Source: Kappaphycus alvarezii (taxonomy: Eukaryota > Rhodophyta > Florideophyceae > Gigartinales > Solieriaceae). Taken from it: a stretch of DNA of 64,000 nucleotides. A model generated the notes under the pieces. The model searched no databases. It saw only the letters and a program-made list of their open reading frames with translations, and had not been told where the DNA came from. Positions 43,915-55,897 of the stretch are shown here, one piece after another (the first letter of the stretch is position 1; the number at the start of each line of letters is the position of its first letter). Both the position numbers and the translations under genes were made by a program. The stretch is taken from NCBI GenBank assembly GCA_002205965.3, contig NADL03000678.1, positions 62,001-126,000 on the forward strand, in the 5' to 3' direction.

Positions 43915-46900
43915 TTACCAGTATTTCAAAATTTTAAATCTTAATTTGGACATGAATTTGAGAAGCAAAGCGAGAGGAAGGACTTTTGTCAGCATGTCTG
44001 CTGGCTGTTTTGCCAATCCAATATGATGCAAAGTGATTGAATGGGAAGTAATCAACTCCCTGGCGTGATGAATTATCAAGTCTATGTTTGTTCCTCGCGG
44101 AAATTTCCAGCCTCGTTTCAAGCGATTAGGCCGATGTGCTTTCCATTAGAACTTTAGTAGGTTCGAACTGAATTCCCGATTCCTAAGTTTGAGCATGACA
44201 CATAACCCAAAACAACTTTCGGAGCAAGGAGACCTCCCTCGTACATGGTGATAATGCGACATATTCTGACTCTCTGTAGAAAATTCTAGAAGAGATTGTC
44301 GTTTGCTCCTCCAGAACACTGGAGCGTTGTTGATGGCGATAATAAATCCCGTGGTTGATCGTCTAGTCTCCTTACATTCCCCCAGTCTGCATCAACGAGA
44401 GCGACAAGTGAAGAAGGATCAAGGGTAGTATTGGTTGCGAAATGAATACCGTAATCTTTGGTCCCAGCGACACAGCGAAGAATTCGTTTGAGGTAAGGTG
44501 CATGCCGCGCGGTAGGGGCGTGGAAGTGACGTGCAAGGGCTAACACGGGAAAAGAGAGGTCTGGCCTTGTGCTGACGGCTAGATAAAGCAAAGCACCGAT
44601 AGTTGAGCGGTACTGAGCATGAGAAGAGGCAGGGAGGATTGACTCGTTTTCGTAGGCCGGATGGAGATCAGCATTTAAAGGTAAAGGAGTGCGAACAGAA
44701 TTGGCGAGATCCAATCCGTGCGAATCCAGAATGCTTGTGACGTACGAGGTTTGATCGACTTTGATGTATCCGAGGCCTTGTGAAACTGTCCAATTAATGA
44801 GGGAGTGAAGGGAAGCAAAGAGTTTGACCTCGAAACGTGCTGACAACATTTCCTTAAAGGTTCCTTAAAGGAAGACATCAGTTGGTGGCTGTTAGACGCG
44901 AATGTAAGGTCGTCTACGAAAACTGCGATGAAAATGATTCCACTTTCGTCAAGGAAGAAGTAGAGTCTGGCATCGCAACTTGAGATGCTGAAGCCCCAGC
45001 TCCGAAGGCAAACTGTGGAAGAGGGATCCCCAGATTTCCCCAGCTTGACGAGTTCCGTACATAGACATGACTAGTTTAGCGACATAACCGGACTTTAAAA
45101 GGACTTGGGACGAATCTGTAGGTTGTTCTATGATAATTGGTATGTCCATCTTGCCGTTCAAATAAGAGGTGGATATGTCCGACCCTTCGAGTTGCAGATT
45201 TTGTGCGGCCGCAAAAACGATGAGGATGCGCAAGGTTTCATGCGCGGCGACAGGTGCATAAGTATTTTCTGGATCGAAGTCCACATAGGGCGTTTGTAGA
45301 TCACCACGGACAATGAAATTCGATTTGTGGAAAAAAGAGCCATCCGGCTGGGGTTTTAGACGAAACGCCCTGAGGTAGGGGACGACTTGTATGTGTTTGG
45401 TGCGGGGGATGAGATTCCAAGTGCCACGCTTAACAAGGGCCTGTAATTCACTGTCTATTGGAGATGCCCAATCCGGATCTTGAAAACCCTGTTTGAAGGA
45501 ACGCGGAAGGCGAGGGTCAGCCAGGGTCTTCTTGGAAACGAAAACATTCAAGGATTGCAGCGGCTGAAAGCACAGACATGAGACTTTATTCTTCGTTGCC
45601 GTCGTTGATAGTTGGCTATCCAGGAGGATCTTGTCCGAGTGCATCAATCTCCATTTGTATTGATATTCCGTCCATGAAGGAAGAGAGATTGGGTTGCTCT
45701 GAGGAAATAATTCTGTGAAAGTCCGTAGAGCGAGTGAAAATGATTCTTTCAGTAGACGGGGTAAAAAATCTAAACAGATATACGTCGCTTCCCATTACAA
45801 CAAAGTGGCCAAATACTGTGCGTGGTAGAATTTTCTTTTGCGGAGAAGTTTTCGAGCGATACACGAAAGCATAACCTTGTTCTGCGAACTCAGGTATGTT
45901 CGAAAAATCAATTCGAGTCGTGGGGCTCCAAATAAGAATAGGAATTTGTCCCCCGATTCTCTCGGATGGAGCACGATTACTTAGCCAGTTGGAGTGGTTA
46001 ATGTCTCCCTCCCAGAGCGATAAGGGAAATTTGGTTGCCATGAGCCCTACTCCAATGTTCTTGAATGAGTCGCTCTGCAGTACTGTTGCTCTCGGATGCG
46101 TGAAATGGAGAGTAGTTAAGGCTTATGCCATTTCGGTGCGCAAATTGTTGCAATTTCTAGCCGTTATTTTCCCCGACTCGATCAAGCATATTGTTTTGTA
46201 GCCCGAAATGACCGTTTAACTCTGTCTCCGATCGGTTTCGGTACCATTCTAGTTTGGCGTAAGTTTGTTCTTTTGTCTTTAACATGGAAACGTCGGATTT
46301 TGCAGTGTAGTCGTCTAACACGCTAAGCATGTATCTACTTCTGGCGAGACTTGCTGAGACGGGGCCAGCGATGTCGATGTGTACCAGATTCAGTGGGTGA
46401 TTTGAGATGAAACCGCTCGAAGTGATGGGAGCCCGACGTGTTTTGCCTTTTAGGCATGGAACGCACTGTATTTGGTTAAGGTTTGACCTATCAATGTGTG
46501 GTACAGAGGGCACAAGTTCAGAGAGCTTCGCATAACGATCGGCGCTCAAATGCCCTGTCAGTCCATGCCATTCGAGTGCTAGGCTTTTAGATGGATTAAT
46601 TTCTGCTCTCAATGCTTTTTTGGGCTCATCGCTTCCGATTTCCATCTTGTATAAACCGTTCCTTTTTGGTACTTCCCATATGATTTCCCAAGTTCGTTTC
46701 TCAAGAAAGAAGCAGCCATTTAAGCGCTTGATTGAGTCTGTAAACGCGACAATGAATTCTGAGCTCAAGAGTCCAACAGAAAGGATGTTGGACGAAAAGC
46801 GGGAGCATGCAAAGCCTCTATTATCGAGCCACCACGTATCGAGATTGTAACCTCTCCCTTTCCAACCAGTTTTGATAATTCAGATGCTGCTTCAACGTTT

Positions 46901-48093
46901 TTAATCGAAATACGGGTGTATGTAATGAACGACTTGCGAGAGTGGAAGAAGTTGTGGTCCCACCGGAGTCAATGCACGCTGAAAAAGACTTGTTGTTAGA
47001 GATAGTCGCAGTCTTGCTTCGGAAGGCAGATTCTATGAACCCATTATCGGTCGAAAGAATAGCTGAGAATCCCGTTTGCGTATTGTCATTTTCCTTCCAG
47101 ATTTGTGCAAATTGAGCGGATGGACGTGAAGAGGATTGGTTTTCCCTAAATCTTCGAGGAGGTCCATTCCATCCACGGGAGCCATTTCCTGCTAGTGCAT
47201 CAGGATCTGGCGGCGGAAAAGTGTCTCGAACTCGACGAGCATTATCGAGGCTCGGACGTTGAGAGCTTCCTTGACTCGGTTTACCACCAACATACTGCAA
47301 AGCATGGCGTGTTTTCAGAAAATCCCAGCATTCCCTGATAAAGTGCCCACTCCTACCGCAGAACTGGCAAGTTCGCTTATCAATTCCCCCTCGAGCTCCT
47401 GGATTTCCCCCGCGACCACGACTGCTGCGGCCGCCACGACAGCCATTTCTGAGGCCATGATTTCTTGATCTTCGGTTTCTACATGCTTCCAAATTGTTTG
47501 CCTTGAATTCATTTATCGGCTTTTCGTTTGATTGGGGTTATGAGGGTTGGCTCTTCTTGCCAGTTCGGCTTCAACAGCGTTAAAAACTCCTTCGAAGTTC
47601 AGATCCTGGAGATTTGAAACCATAGAAAGGGGAGCAAAGGAAGGAGGAAGGTATTGAAGCATTTTCGACGTCTTTTCCGTCTCAGAGATCTCTGAATCGT
47701 ACGTTGTGAGTTCTCCAAGAATTTTAAGAAAGGATGAAATATGGGTTTGAAAGTTTCCGCCTTCCTTTAGTATCAAGGAGTCTAGCGTTTGATTGAGATT
47801 CTGAATGACTTGTGTGTTTGACATGGTGAATATTCTCTCAAGTTACCCCCAGAGTTCCCCAGAAGTCTTGTCGTCATCATCCACAAAAAATCTCGTCTGT
47901 GATGTGAGGGAATCACCGTGACAGAGAACAACATTACCTTTGGTAATTGAATTTTGAGAGTAAAGGTATTAATTGCTTCATTAGATGTCCCTTGACCTGT
48001 GGGCCTTGGCTTAAGGCCGATCAGTAATGGATCAGTGCCGCGAAGGTACGCCTTCATTTTCCTCCTCCATTTGACAAAGTCAGCTTTGTCCAA
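43915..48093 (-). pseudogene. Copia gag-pol, many stops and frameshifts
   Basis: In element order: gag (48,093-47,513; MSNTQVIQNLNQTLDSL), CCHC knuckle (CQFCGRSGHFIREC, about 47,345-47,386) and protease (CIDSGGT, about 46,965). Integrase zinc region and core follow (WHGLTGHLSADRYAKL, CVPCLKGK, HIDIAGPVS; 46,590-46,360), then the integrase tail (45,616-46,041). RT comes next (WASPIDSELQALVKRGTWNL, NTYAPVA, 45,480-45,250), then RNase H (STIGALLYLAVSTRPDLSF, near 44,600; QPADMLTKVLPL, near 44,000). Frames change between blocks, so it is dead. The domain order integrase before RT is diagnostic of Ty1/copia. Confidence 0.85.
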
Positions 48094-48239
48094 TGACTTT
48101 GAGCTTTGAGCACTTTGAGCTTTGAGACCTTGCTCAGGGAGTCATTGTATTCGCCAGTTGGCATCTTAGAACGATAGAACGTATGTTGCGTTTGATAATA
48201 GGGCAGTGCTCTCTTTGGACGGTGTCTAAAGGGGAATGG

Positions 48240-48722
48240 TTTGGGTGTTTACTCTTGGAAGATGCATCCGTCTAACTGCCAAGTACGATTACCGCAGGCG
48301 CTTCCACGACACTCGCAAAGCGCGAGAAACATCGTCATTACGGTACTTACTGCGACCAAAACGATATACTCCTTTCCCCCGTCGGGATTGATATGTATGG
48401 TGCCTTGGGCGACGACGGCAAGGGTTTTTTCCGCCACCTTGCTTCCCTCGCTGCTTCCCGTCGCGGTTCCTCCCCTCAACAGGATCTATGCGATTTCGCT
48501 ACCCGTTTTGCGTTTAGTTTACAAGTAATACAGGCGCGAGAGGTTTCCACCCGTCGCGCCCATTCGCAGTTAATTTATGAATACCCTCCGCACGCTTCTG
48601 TGGAACATTGTACAACTCATAAAGAGTTACCACCACGTCTAACTTTGGATGCTTCACTGATCAGAGATGTAGGACCGCTATTTACCGAGAAAGGGGGCAG
48701 CTTTGCAAATTGTAGGCTCTGA
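48240..48722 (+). pseudogene. LINE C-terminal fragment
   Basis: Contains GIDMYGALGDDGKGFFRHLA (about 48,384-48,443) and LTAKYDYRRRFHDTRKAR upstream. These are like the last domain of LINE polymerases, where a Phe/Leu-x-Pro-hydrophobic-Asp-x-x-Gly block precedes a helix. It ends at 48,722, just before the gypsy 2 insertion point. Fragmentary, with a frame change; the assignment is by resemblance. Confidence 0.35.
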
Positions 48723-48730
48723 AGAGGAGG

Positions 48731-48735
48731 CAGAG
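48731..48735. repeat. Target-site duplication of gypsy element 2 (left)
   Basis: CAGAG directly before TGTTGTATT; repeated at 56,415-56,419 after the second LTR. Confidence 0.88.
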
Positions 48736-49254
48736 TGTTGTATTTTCACTTCACAGACCTTACAGCTTTACACGAATTCACTGCATCTACTGTACTGTAG
48801 ATTCAAACCACTGGTAACCTTAAAACCAGGGCTACTAGGCACTTTGCTGTCATTAAAATTTCCTTAAAGTTCTGAACACAGCGTTTGACCCCATTGGTAC
48901 ACTTGGAATAGTTACGAGCGAGTTGCACAGTGGGGTATTATATCATTGCTTTACCAATCAAAAGTTGTCTTGCTATCCCATGCCACCTGGACCAATGTAC
49001 TTCTTACATCTTGTAAGAGTATGTCACTCGTGCCGACTACAATTCTGAAAGCGCTACTTACGATACCGTCAGGGCTGTTTTACGGGAAAAACTTTGAATT
49101 CGCTACTGCTAGACTGCATTTTCCTTTAGTTTGTAGCTATCTTTAGTTCTATATAAACACTGGCTCGGAGCAGCCGGCCTAGCCCAGCCAGGCTCAATCA
49201 AATTTTCAACCACAGTTCTACCTTGATCTGCTCGTGTGCGCTTAACACCCCACA
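48736..49254 (+). repeat. Gypsy element 2, 5' LTR (519 bp)
   Basis: Begins TGTTGTATTTTCAC and ends AACACCCCACA. It holds CTACTGTACTGTAG near 48,788 and a TATA box (TATATAA, 49,150-49,156). TGGTAGCATCGCAA begins three bases after the LTR and is a plausible primer-binding site. Confidence 0.9.
49150..49156 (+). promoter_or_regulatory. TATA box of gypsy element 2 LTR
   Basis: TATATAA in TTCTATATAAACAC; the second LTR has the same at 56,310-56,316. Confidence 0.55.
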
Positions 49255-49407
49255 TCGTGGTAGCATCGCAATAAAGTTTTGCCTCATTGTGCGTTTTTCC
49301 AATCCGCCAGTTGGGATAAAATCTCTACTAGATTTATCTCAGCTGCCAGATTGCAAACAGAGACTAACCTTGTGTTTTTCACTCTGACCCTTACGCGGTA
49401 ACCCACA

Positions 49408-50109
49408 GTGTCGTACAACAGGAAGTCAAAGGGCCGCCCTCCGTCGCCGTCAGAGTACAACTCAGAAGACCTCGCCGACTTTCGTTCCCCGCCCACCTCG
49501 CCATTTGTATCGATTGGCGAGGAAGAAGGTCCCAAGACTCCGCCTCGTCCGTCGACTCCGAGAACCCCGATCGCCTTTCTCAGCCCCGAGGAGCCCAAGA
49601 CACCGACGCCGACTGGCCAAGATCTCGCCTTACCCCGAGCACTTTCAGTAGCACCTCCCCTTGTTACGGTCGAAGAGCCTCGCACCCCTTTTCGATCGTT
49701 TGCCCTACCCCCATCGACCAGTCTTCGATCCTTATCCTCAGTCCCGAGGAAGCCGTCCCGTCCGACCGTCCCGAACACGTTAAGGCCACCGAAAAGTTCA
49801 AGGACTCCTCCGAGAAGGCTTCAAGTGCTGCCGGACTCCGCCTCTGTTTCGATTTAAAGGGTGGTAAGCCATCGAATCCGCAAGGCTAGGCCCTCGAAAA
49901 GGCCGCGGATGAACAAGAATCCGAATTCATCTCCGTTTCATTGTCGCCATTGCCAAGTCACCTGCACCGGTCGCGTTCAGTACTTCGAGCACCTCCGTTC
50001 TCGTCGTCACATCCGCCGTACAAGCAAGAACGAGTACAAGTGCAAGGACTGCAATATTGAGTTGTTCAGTGAACAAGACCTTGTCGGCCATTAGAACGGG
50101 GCTCAGCAT
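49408..50109 (+). pseudogene. Double zinc-finger leader protein of gypsy element 2, interrupted
   Basis: One frame runs from before 49,408 to about 50,109 with stops at 49,855-49,857 and 50,092-50,094. The first half is Pro/Ser/Thr-rich (EEGPKTPPRPSTPRTPIAF). The second half has a basic patch and two fingers. Finger 1 is HCRHC...H-LRSRR-H, with spacing C-x2-C-x12-H-x5-H. Finger 2 is KCKDC...H, then a TAG, then NGAQH; counting the stop as one residue it has the same C-x2-C-x12-H-x5-H spacing. This is the same geometry, order and basic lead-in as the LTR-encoded protein of element 1, and it also lies between the transcription start and gag. No ATG survives at its start. Confidence 0.65.
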
Positions 50110-50433
50110 CGACTCACAGCCAGTGGACACAATTAGTATCTTTATTTTCCATTAAATTGTTTGTTTTGAGAGTAACAAAAAGGAAAATTGAGCAATAAGT
50201 TCATTTCTCAATCGACTTCGTGTTTTTCTTGTGTTCACCCTTCCGCTGTGATTACAAGCTTTCCTATGCTGCCCCCAGGTCCTTGTAGTAGGACTTACAA
50301 TTGTAAGTCCGTATCGCCATTAGGACCTAGACAGGACAACCACCGCAAAGCAAGAATCGGAAGAAGGGCTACTACAACTTACCCGACGTGACTGACGTCA
50401 ACCCTTCCGTCAGAGAAGGAACTTTTTGGAAGT

Positions 50434-50507
50434 GCTCCTGGCAGATTTGAACCCGCGACCACTTCATCAGGAGCTGCTTACACTTAACCACTAGGTCACC
50501 AGGACCC
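50434..50507 (-). other. tRNA-like sequence, degenerate
   Basis: Read on the minus strand: A box TGACCTAGTGGTTAAG, B box GGGTTCAAATC, and outer 7-mers GGTCCTG / CAGGAGC that pair at six of seven positions. The T arm pairs fully only if one C is added after TTCAAAT. It is probably a decayed tRNA or a tRNA-derived SINE inside gypsy element 2. Confidence 0.4.
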
Positions 50508-50585
50508 AAATTTGAAGATGCAAGGAGAGCCAATCAGCTTATAAATCAATTTTTTTCAAAAATCATTGTTAGCGGACACCTGTTT

Positions 50586-51130
50586 TACTGATGCCATAAA
50601 GTTACTACGATTACGACGGGGTTCCTCGTCCCGGGCACTGAGCTCCGGCCCGCCGATATCCTTGTACAACCGCCCCCAACCCCGGAAGGCACAACGCTGC
50701 GCCCCATTGCCTGTGACATCACTGTTGTCTCACCGTTTAAGGCCGCAGTTCGCACCAAGGCGACCCAGGTTGCCGGAGGCGCTGTTGAACTGGCGGCCCG
50801 CGACAAGGTCACAACCCTGGAACGCAACATCGCCCGACGCCTCCCCGCTCCCTCAACTGGCCCATCTTCTGCGCCTTACACGCCGAACTTCACATTTCGA
50901 CCTCTGGCGTTTGATTCCCTTGGTGCCCCTTCCCCTGGAACTATTGCATTTATCGAGGAGTTAGTTCCGCGGATCGCGTCGAAGTGTCACTCGACAGTTG
51001 GCGTTGCGTTATCCGCCGCCGTATCTACCAGCGACTGAGTTGCACCCTCTGGTCATCCATCGCTGAAGCTATCCTGTCGCGAGCCCCGATGTGCATGGAC
51101 GACGAGGTACATCCGGTTAGATCTTTGCCG
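50586..51130 (+). pseudogene. LINE C-terminal fragment inside gypsy element 2
   Basis: Reads LRPADILVQPP (about 50,652), RPIACDITVVSPFKAAV (about 50,699-50,750), VAGGAVELAARDKV and FTFRPLAFDSLGAPSPGTI (about 50,890-50,946). This is the RPADI / DVTVV-P / F-PL-FD-x-G succession seen at the end of LINE polymerases. It lies between the zinc-finger ORF and gag, so it was inserted into the element. Confidence 0.5.
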
Positions 51131-51269
51131 TATAGTTAGGACATGCGCAGTCCTCAGTAGATACTGAATGCATTAACTTCTTCCATTGGGGTTTTGAAAG
51201 ACCAGCTTGCTGGGGGCTTCGCACCGTGGGTAGTTAGCCCAACAACCATCTAAGAGACACTCTGTTACT

Positions 51270-52340
51270 CCAGGTGTTACAGAAATCGTGTACACGCATC
51301 ACAACGTGTACACGTGTAAACTCGGAAACTTTTCTCAGATGCCAGGCCAAACAATGTTACTGCCTTCGAGAACCTAATCGCTATGGATCAGCCGCAAGTC
51401 ACCCTAGAGTCCCTTACGCAAATGGTGCTTCAGTGCAGAACCCCCAGCATGCCAATAACCTGATTGCGGCACACAGATCAGAGCTTTCTATTGCAGCGCA
51501 AAAGGTATTCTCCTTAGAATCTGAACTCGTAAACGCCCGAAACCAGGTCAGTTCGTCAAGTAATGCACCAGTGGATAGTTAGGCAGGCCCAAAGAAAAAC
51601 AAGCCAACGACATTCACCGGTAAAGGATCAATTGGCAGCTGGTGTGTTCAGATGGACAACTACCTCGGAGCAAATGATGGCAATGGACCCCTACAAATAG
51701 CACTCATCTGCTTGGCTGGCAATGCCCATGAATGGTGGATGGTCCACTCCAAGACATAAGAAGGGAAAGGAATAAATTCCTGGCAGACCCTGAAGGGTGC
51801 TTTGATCCAGCGTTTTGAAACACTGAACAAAGAGAAGATCGTTTGAGACAAACTGGCCCGCTGGAAACAAGTCAAAGATGTTCCTACCTTCAACGAAGAC
51901 TTCAACAAAATTATACTCGACATCCCCGATATTGGGGTTAAAGACCAGATAGATCGTTACTCTCGTGGTTTAAAGCCCTATATCTGGAAGGCGTTGTGTA
52001 CCAAAGATTACGTCAACCTCTACGACCTAATGAGGGATGCTGAGCGAGTAGAGTCGGCCTATCGGCGTTCTGGACCCGGTAACCTACCGAAGGCTTCTGG
52101 AGGAAAGAATGGAAATGGAAGCTCTTTGCTGGAACCAACAGTCCAGTACCGATGAAAATTAGGAACGTAGAAGTGATACCGGGGCTAAAAAGAAACACTC
52201 CCAATTTTCAGAAGCTTGACAAAGAAGAATGTGAGAGATGTATGCGCGAAGGTCTCTCTCTCAGGTGCAGACAGAAAGGCCACATGGCCAAGAACTAGCC
52301 CAAAAGCCCGGAGGAACCTATTGAAGGTCCCCAGTCAGTT
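51270..52340 (+). pseudogene. Gag of gypsy element 2, broken
   Basis: Retrotransposon gag core: FTGKGSIGSWCVQMDNYLG (about 51,615), ICLAGNAHEWW (about 51,707), SWQTLKGALIQRFETLN (about 51,781), VPTFNEDFNKIILDIP and DQIDRYSRGLKPYIW. Stops interrupt it (for example at 51,580, 51,757 and 51,844). A decayed CCHC region lies near 52,250-52,300. Confidence 0.6.
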
Positions 52341-52399
52341 TCAGTCATTGAAGAACCATTAGACACCCTTAGATTAGACAAAGAAACTCGAGATTTATC

Positions 52400-55300
52400 A
52401 TTGAAGCAAATAAAAAGGTCCATCGTGTCCACCATCAGATCGAATGCAACGTTCATTAAAAAATTCTCCCCTGCATTCGAGAGAAATCACAAGGGCCTTG
52501 TCATCGTCAAGTGTACAATTGCTGGTGGGCCAGCAAAATCCTCACCGACCCCGGTGGTGAGATCAACTTCTTGAGTGAATTCTTTTGCAAGAAACATCAA
52601 ATAAAGACCCGAGATTCCAGAGAGCTTCCTGAAATGGCCAACGGTGCGGACCAGATACTTCAAGAATTGGTAAATGCTGTCAGTGTACATATTAACGCCT
52701 ATACTGAACCTATGTACTTTTCGGTAAGCCCATTGAAGCGTTATGATGCAATTCTTGGGAAAGAATGGTGCGCCTCGCATAGGGCAAAAATCAATTGCCT
52801 TAATAATGAGGTGAAATTCGAACATAAGGGAAATTCATTCATATTTATTGCTGATGATGCTGTAGTGAGTCCTTTTGTATCTTTCAATACCATAGTTAGT
52901 GATTTCGATAACAAAAAGAGTTATTTGCAGTTTTACTTAGACCTTTAAATTCTAGTGAGCCAAGAGCACCAGTATACCCTCGAGATATACAGAAGGTTTT
53001 GGAAAAATTTGCTGATGTGTTTCCAGAGAACCTCCCAAGAGGTTTGCCACCGAGAAGGGAACAGGACATCGAAATAGAATTAAAGGAAGGGGCAGAACTA
53101 CAGAAGAAAGGTCTCTATAGACTTTCTGAAAAAGAAATGTTAGAACTCCGAAAAAAGTTGGACGAACTACTAGAAACTGAGTTTATAAGACCTAGTAAGA
53201 GCCCTTGGGGAGCTCCTATTCTATTCGCGAGCAAGAGGGATGATAGTCTACGGATTTGTGTGGATTACAGAGCCTTAAACCGGCTTACTGTAAAAAACAG
53301 CTATCCCTTACCACGAATTGACGATATTTACGAACAGCTTAAAGGAGCAAAGTACTTCAGCAAAATTGATCTGAGATCTTTTTATCACCAGATTAGACTA
53401 CACGAAGATTCGATTCCATTTACCGCCGTCAGAACACGATACGGGCACTTTGAATTTCTTGTTCTGCCGTTTGGACTCACTAATGCCCCAGCAACTTTCA
53501 TGTACCTAATGAATGATATTTTCAAGGATCAGCTTGACTTATTTGTGATCGTCTATCTGGATGATATTCTCATCTACAGTAAGACATGGAAGGATTACTT
53601 GGATCATATTCGAACTGTACTCGAAATCCTGAGAAAAGAAAAGTTGTTTGGCAAATTATCTAAATGTGTTTTTGGAGTTACAGAAGTGGAGTACCTAGGA
53701 CACATCATTTCTCAAGGCGGTATTTCTGTTGATCCAAATAAGATAAGTGCAGTCATGGAATGGCCGATACCAAAGAATAAGCAACAAGTACAGTCTTTCT
53801 TGGTTTTGTCAATTATTAACGGCGATTCATAAAAGGCTGTTCAATTCTTACAAAACCTCTGATAGAATTGACGAAAAACGTGAATGTCCAGTGGAGCCGC
53901 ACTCAAGATGATTCCTTCAAAGTACTCAACCAAACACTTTGTAGCGCGCCGGTTCTGAGAAATTTCGACGCCACACTGCCTATCTACATAACCACAGATG
54001 CATCACAGTATGCAATTGGTGCAGTGTTGGTACAGTAAGAATTAGGTTCTAAAATGCCGGTCGCTTTTGCGTCCAGGACTCTCGATGATGGGGAACAAAA
54101 CTATGCGGCTCATGAAAGGGAATTTTTGGCCATTGTAGATTCCCTAAAGTGGTGGAGACCCTATCTTTATGGTAATTTATTCACCATTCACTCCGACCAC
54201 TACCCCTAAGATACCTAGAAACCCAAGAAAACTTGTCCCCAAGACAAGTGAGATGTCTGGGAAGATTAGTTAATTTCGACTTCAAGATAATCCCCATCTC
54301 AGGAAAATCAAATGTAGTGGCGGACGCACTATCGAGGCAACCACAAGATGTGCCGTCACCTGATCACCGAAACAATTCATTACTCCAAGAAGTTATTACC
54401 AAGACATCCTAAGAATCAAATAAATTTCGACCATATCATTCACAAACACTGAGTTAGTGGGGTTGGCAGAAGATTATAGTAGGGATGAGAACCTCAGAAC
54501 ACATTATCAAGATCCTAAAGCTCCCTTTGAGCGTCGAGAGATGCTTCTACTTAGAAATGAGAAGATCTGCGTATTAGAAGGAAATTTTAGAGTCAAGCTC
54601 CTGCATGACTATCATTGCACGCCTAACACGGGACACCTAGGAATAAGCAAAACTATCAACAGAATATCACCAAAGTTTTATTGGAAAAATTTAAGATCGG
54701 ATGTAATCCGATACGTACGTTCCTGCCAAGGCCAGAGTACCAAAGCAACCAATCAGAAGCCCGCCGGTCTTTTACAACCACTAGAACCACCGAAAACCAA
54801 ATGGACTCACATAACCATGGATTTCATCACACCTCTCGCAAAGTCGAGAAGTGGAAACAACGGCGTGTTAACAGTCGTTGACAGACTTTCTAAGATGATC
54901 AGAATAATACCAATGAAACCAAACACAGATGCTCCTGAAACAGCACTGCTGCTCAAGAATCACGTATACCGAAATCATGGATTACCAGAAAATATCATAT
55001 GTGACCGAGACCCCATCTTCATGAGCAAGTTTTGGACAAAACTTTTTGCTGAACTAAGAACAAAGATATCCCCCTCCTCTGCATACCACCCAAAAACTGA
55101 TGGACAATCGTAGATAATGACCAGGAAAATAGAGGAAATGATCTGTGCTTTCGTTAGCTTCGACAAATCAGATTGGGATAATTACCTGGTAGACTTTGAA
55201 GTTGCTTACAACTCTTCTGTGGATATAACCACAACTTTCTCACCATTTTTCCTCAATTATGGAATTCAACCACGAACAGTACCCTTAGATGTGTTTTAGC

Positions 55301-55880
55301 GTCAGAAAATCCAGCGGCAGCAGGTTTCCAGGAAGATATGCAAGAAGCATTAAGGAAATCCCAGAATCAGATCCGAAAATCCAATGAATCCACCGCAAAA
55401 TATGTAAACAAAAAAAGAAGGCCGTCTACGTTCAAGATTGGTGCTAAGGTTTGGCTATCAGCAAAGAACTTATCACTTGAAGATGCGGCTGGATCACGCA
55501 AACAGAACCCAAAGTATTGCGGTCCCTTTGAAATAAAAGAGGATGTTAACGGTGTGACGTACCGTTTGCAGTTATCTCAACCGATGATTGACAGAGGAAT
55601 ACATAATGCGTTCCACGCTAGCCTCTTGAAACCGTTCTTTAAAGATAAAATCAATCGACAAATTCCACCTCCGCCATCTCTCCAATTTCAAGATGGACAT
55701 GAGGAATACGAAGTTGAATCTATACTCGCTCATAAGAAAGAACGGGGAAAAAATAAATTCCTTGTCAAATAGAAAGGGTACGGAAATCATGAGAACTCGT
55801 GGCTTCCCGAATCATACCTCAAGAATTCACAAGAACTTTTGAATAAGTACAAGCAGACCTCAAGATTCGGGGCGATTCTT
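52400..55880 (+). pseudogene. Pol of gypsy element 2 with chromodomain, broken
   Basis: A protease-like block (LTDPGGEINFLSEFF, with DPGG instead of DSG; 52,542-52,586) comes first. RT is open from 52,999 to 53,832 with FCVDYR equivalent ICVDYRALN, IDLRSFYHQIRL and YLDDILIYS (53,554). RNase H is in fragments (TTDASQYAIGAVLVQ, about 53,992). Integrase (54,457-55,300) has GHLGISKTINRI, a zinc region, TMDFITPL and SSAYHPKTDGQS. A tail follows with NAFHASLLKPF and a chromodomain (EYEVESILAHKK... KGYGNHENSWLPESYL, 55,706-55,830), whose conserved Trp is TAG at 55,770. The chromodomain makes it a chromovirus. Confidence 0.85.
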
Positions 55881-55884
55881 CTCT

Positions 55885-55897
55885 GTAGGGGGAGAGA
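55885..55897 (+). other. Polypurine tract of gypsy element 2
   Basis: GTAGGGGGAGAGA directly precedes the 3' LTR start TGTTGCATTT. Confidence 0.65.

Larger units (their letters stand above)
43041..48212 (-). mobile_element. Decayed Ty1/copia retrotransposon (minus strand), 5' LTR missing
   Basis: Runs right to left: leader and gag start (48,212-47,780), gag, protease, integrase, RT, RNase H, a 3' noncoding hairpin array, then the 3' LTR that was split by gypsy element 1. The leader matches the plus-strand Copia copy at 59,803-59,910 up to 48,212. There it stops abruptly against LINE sequence, so the 5' LTR was lost by truncation. Confidence 0.8.
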
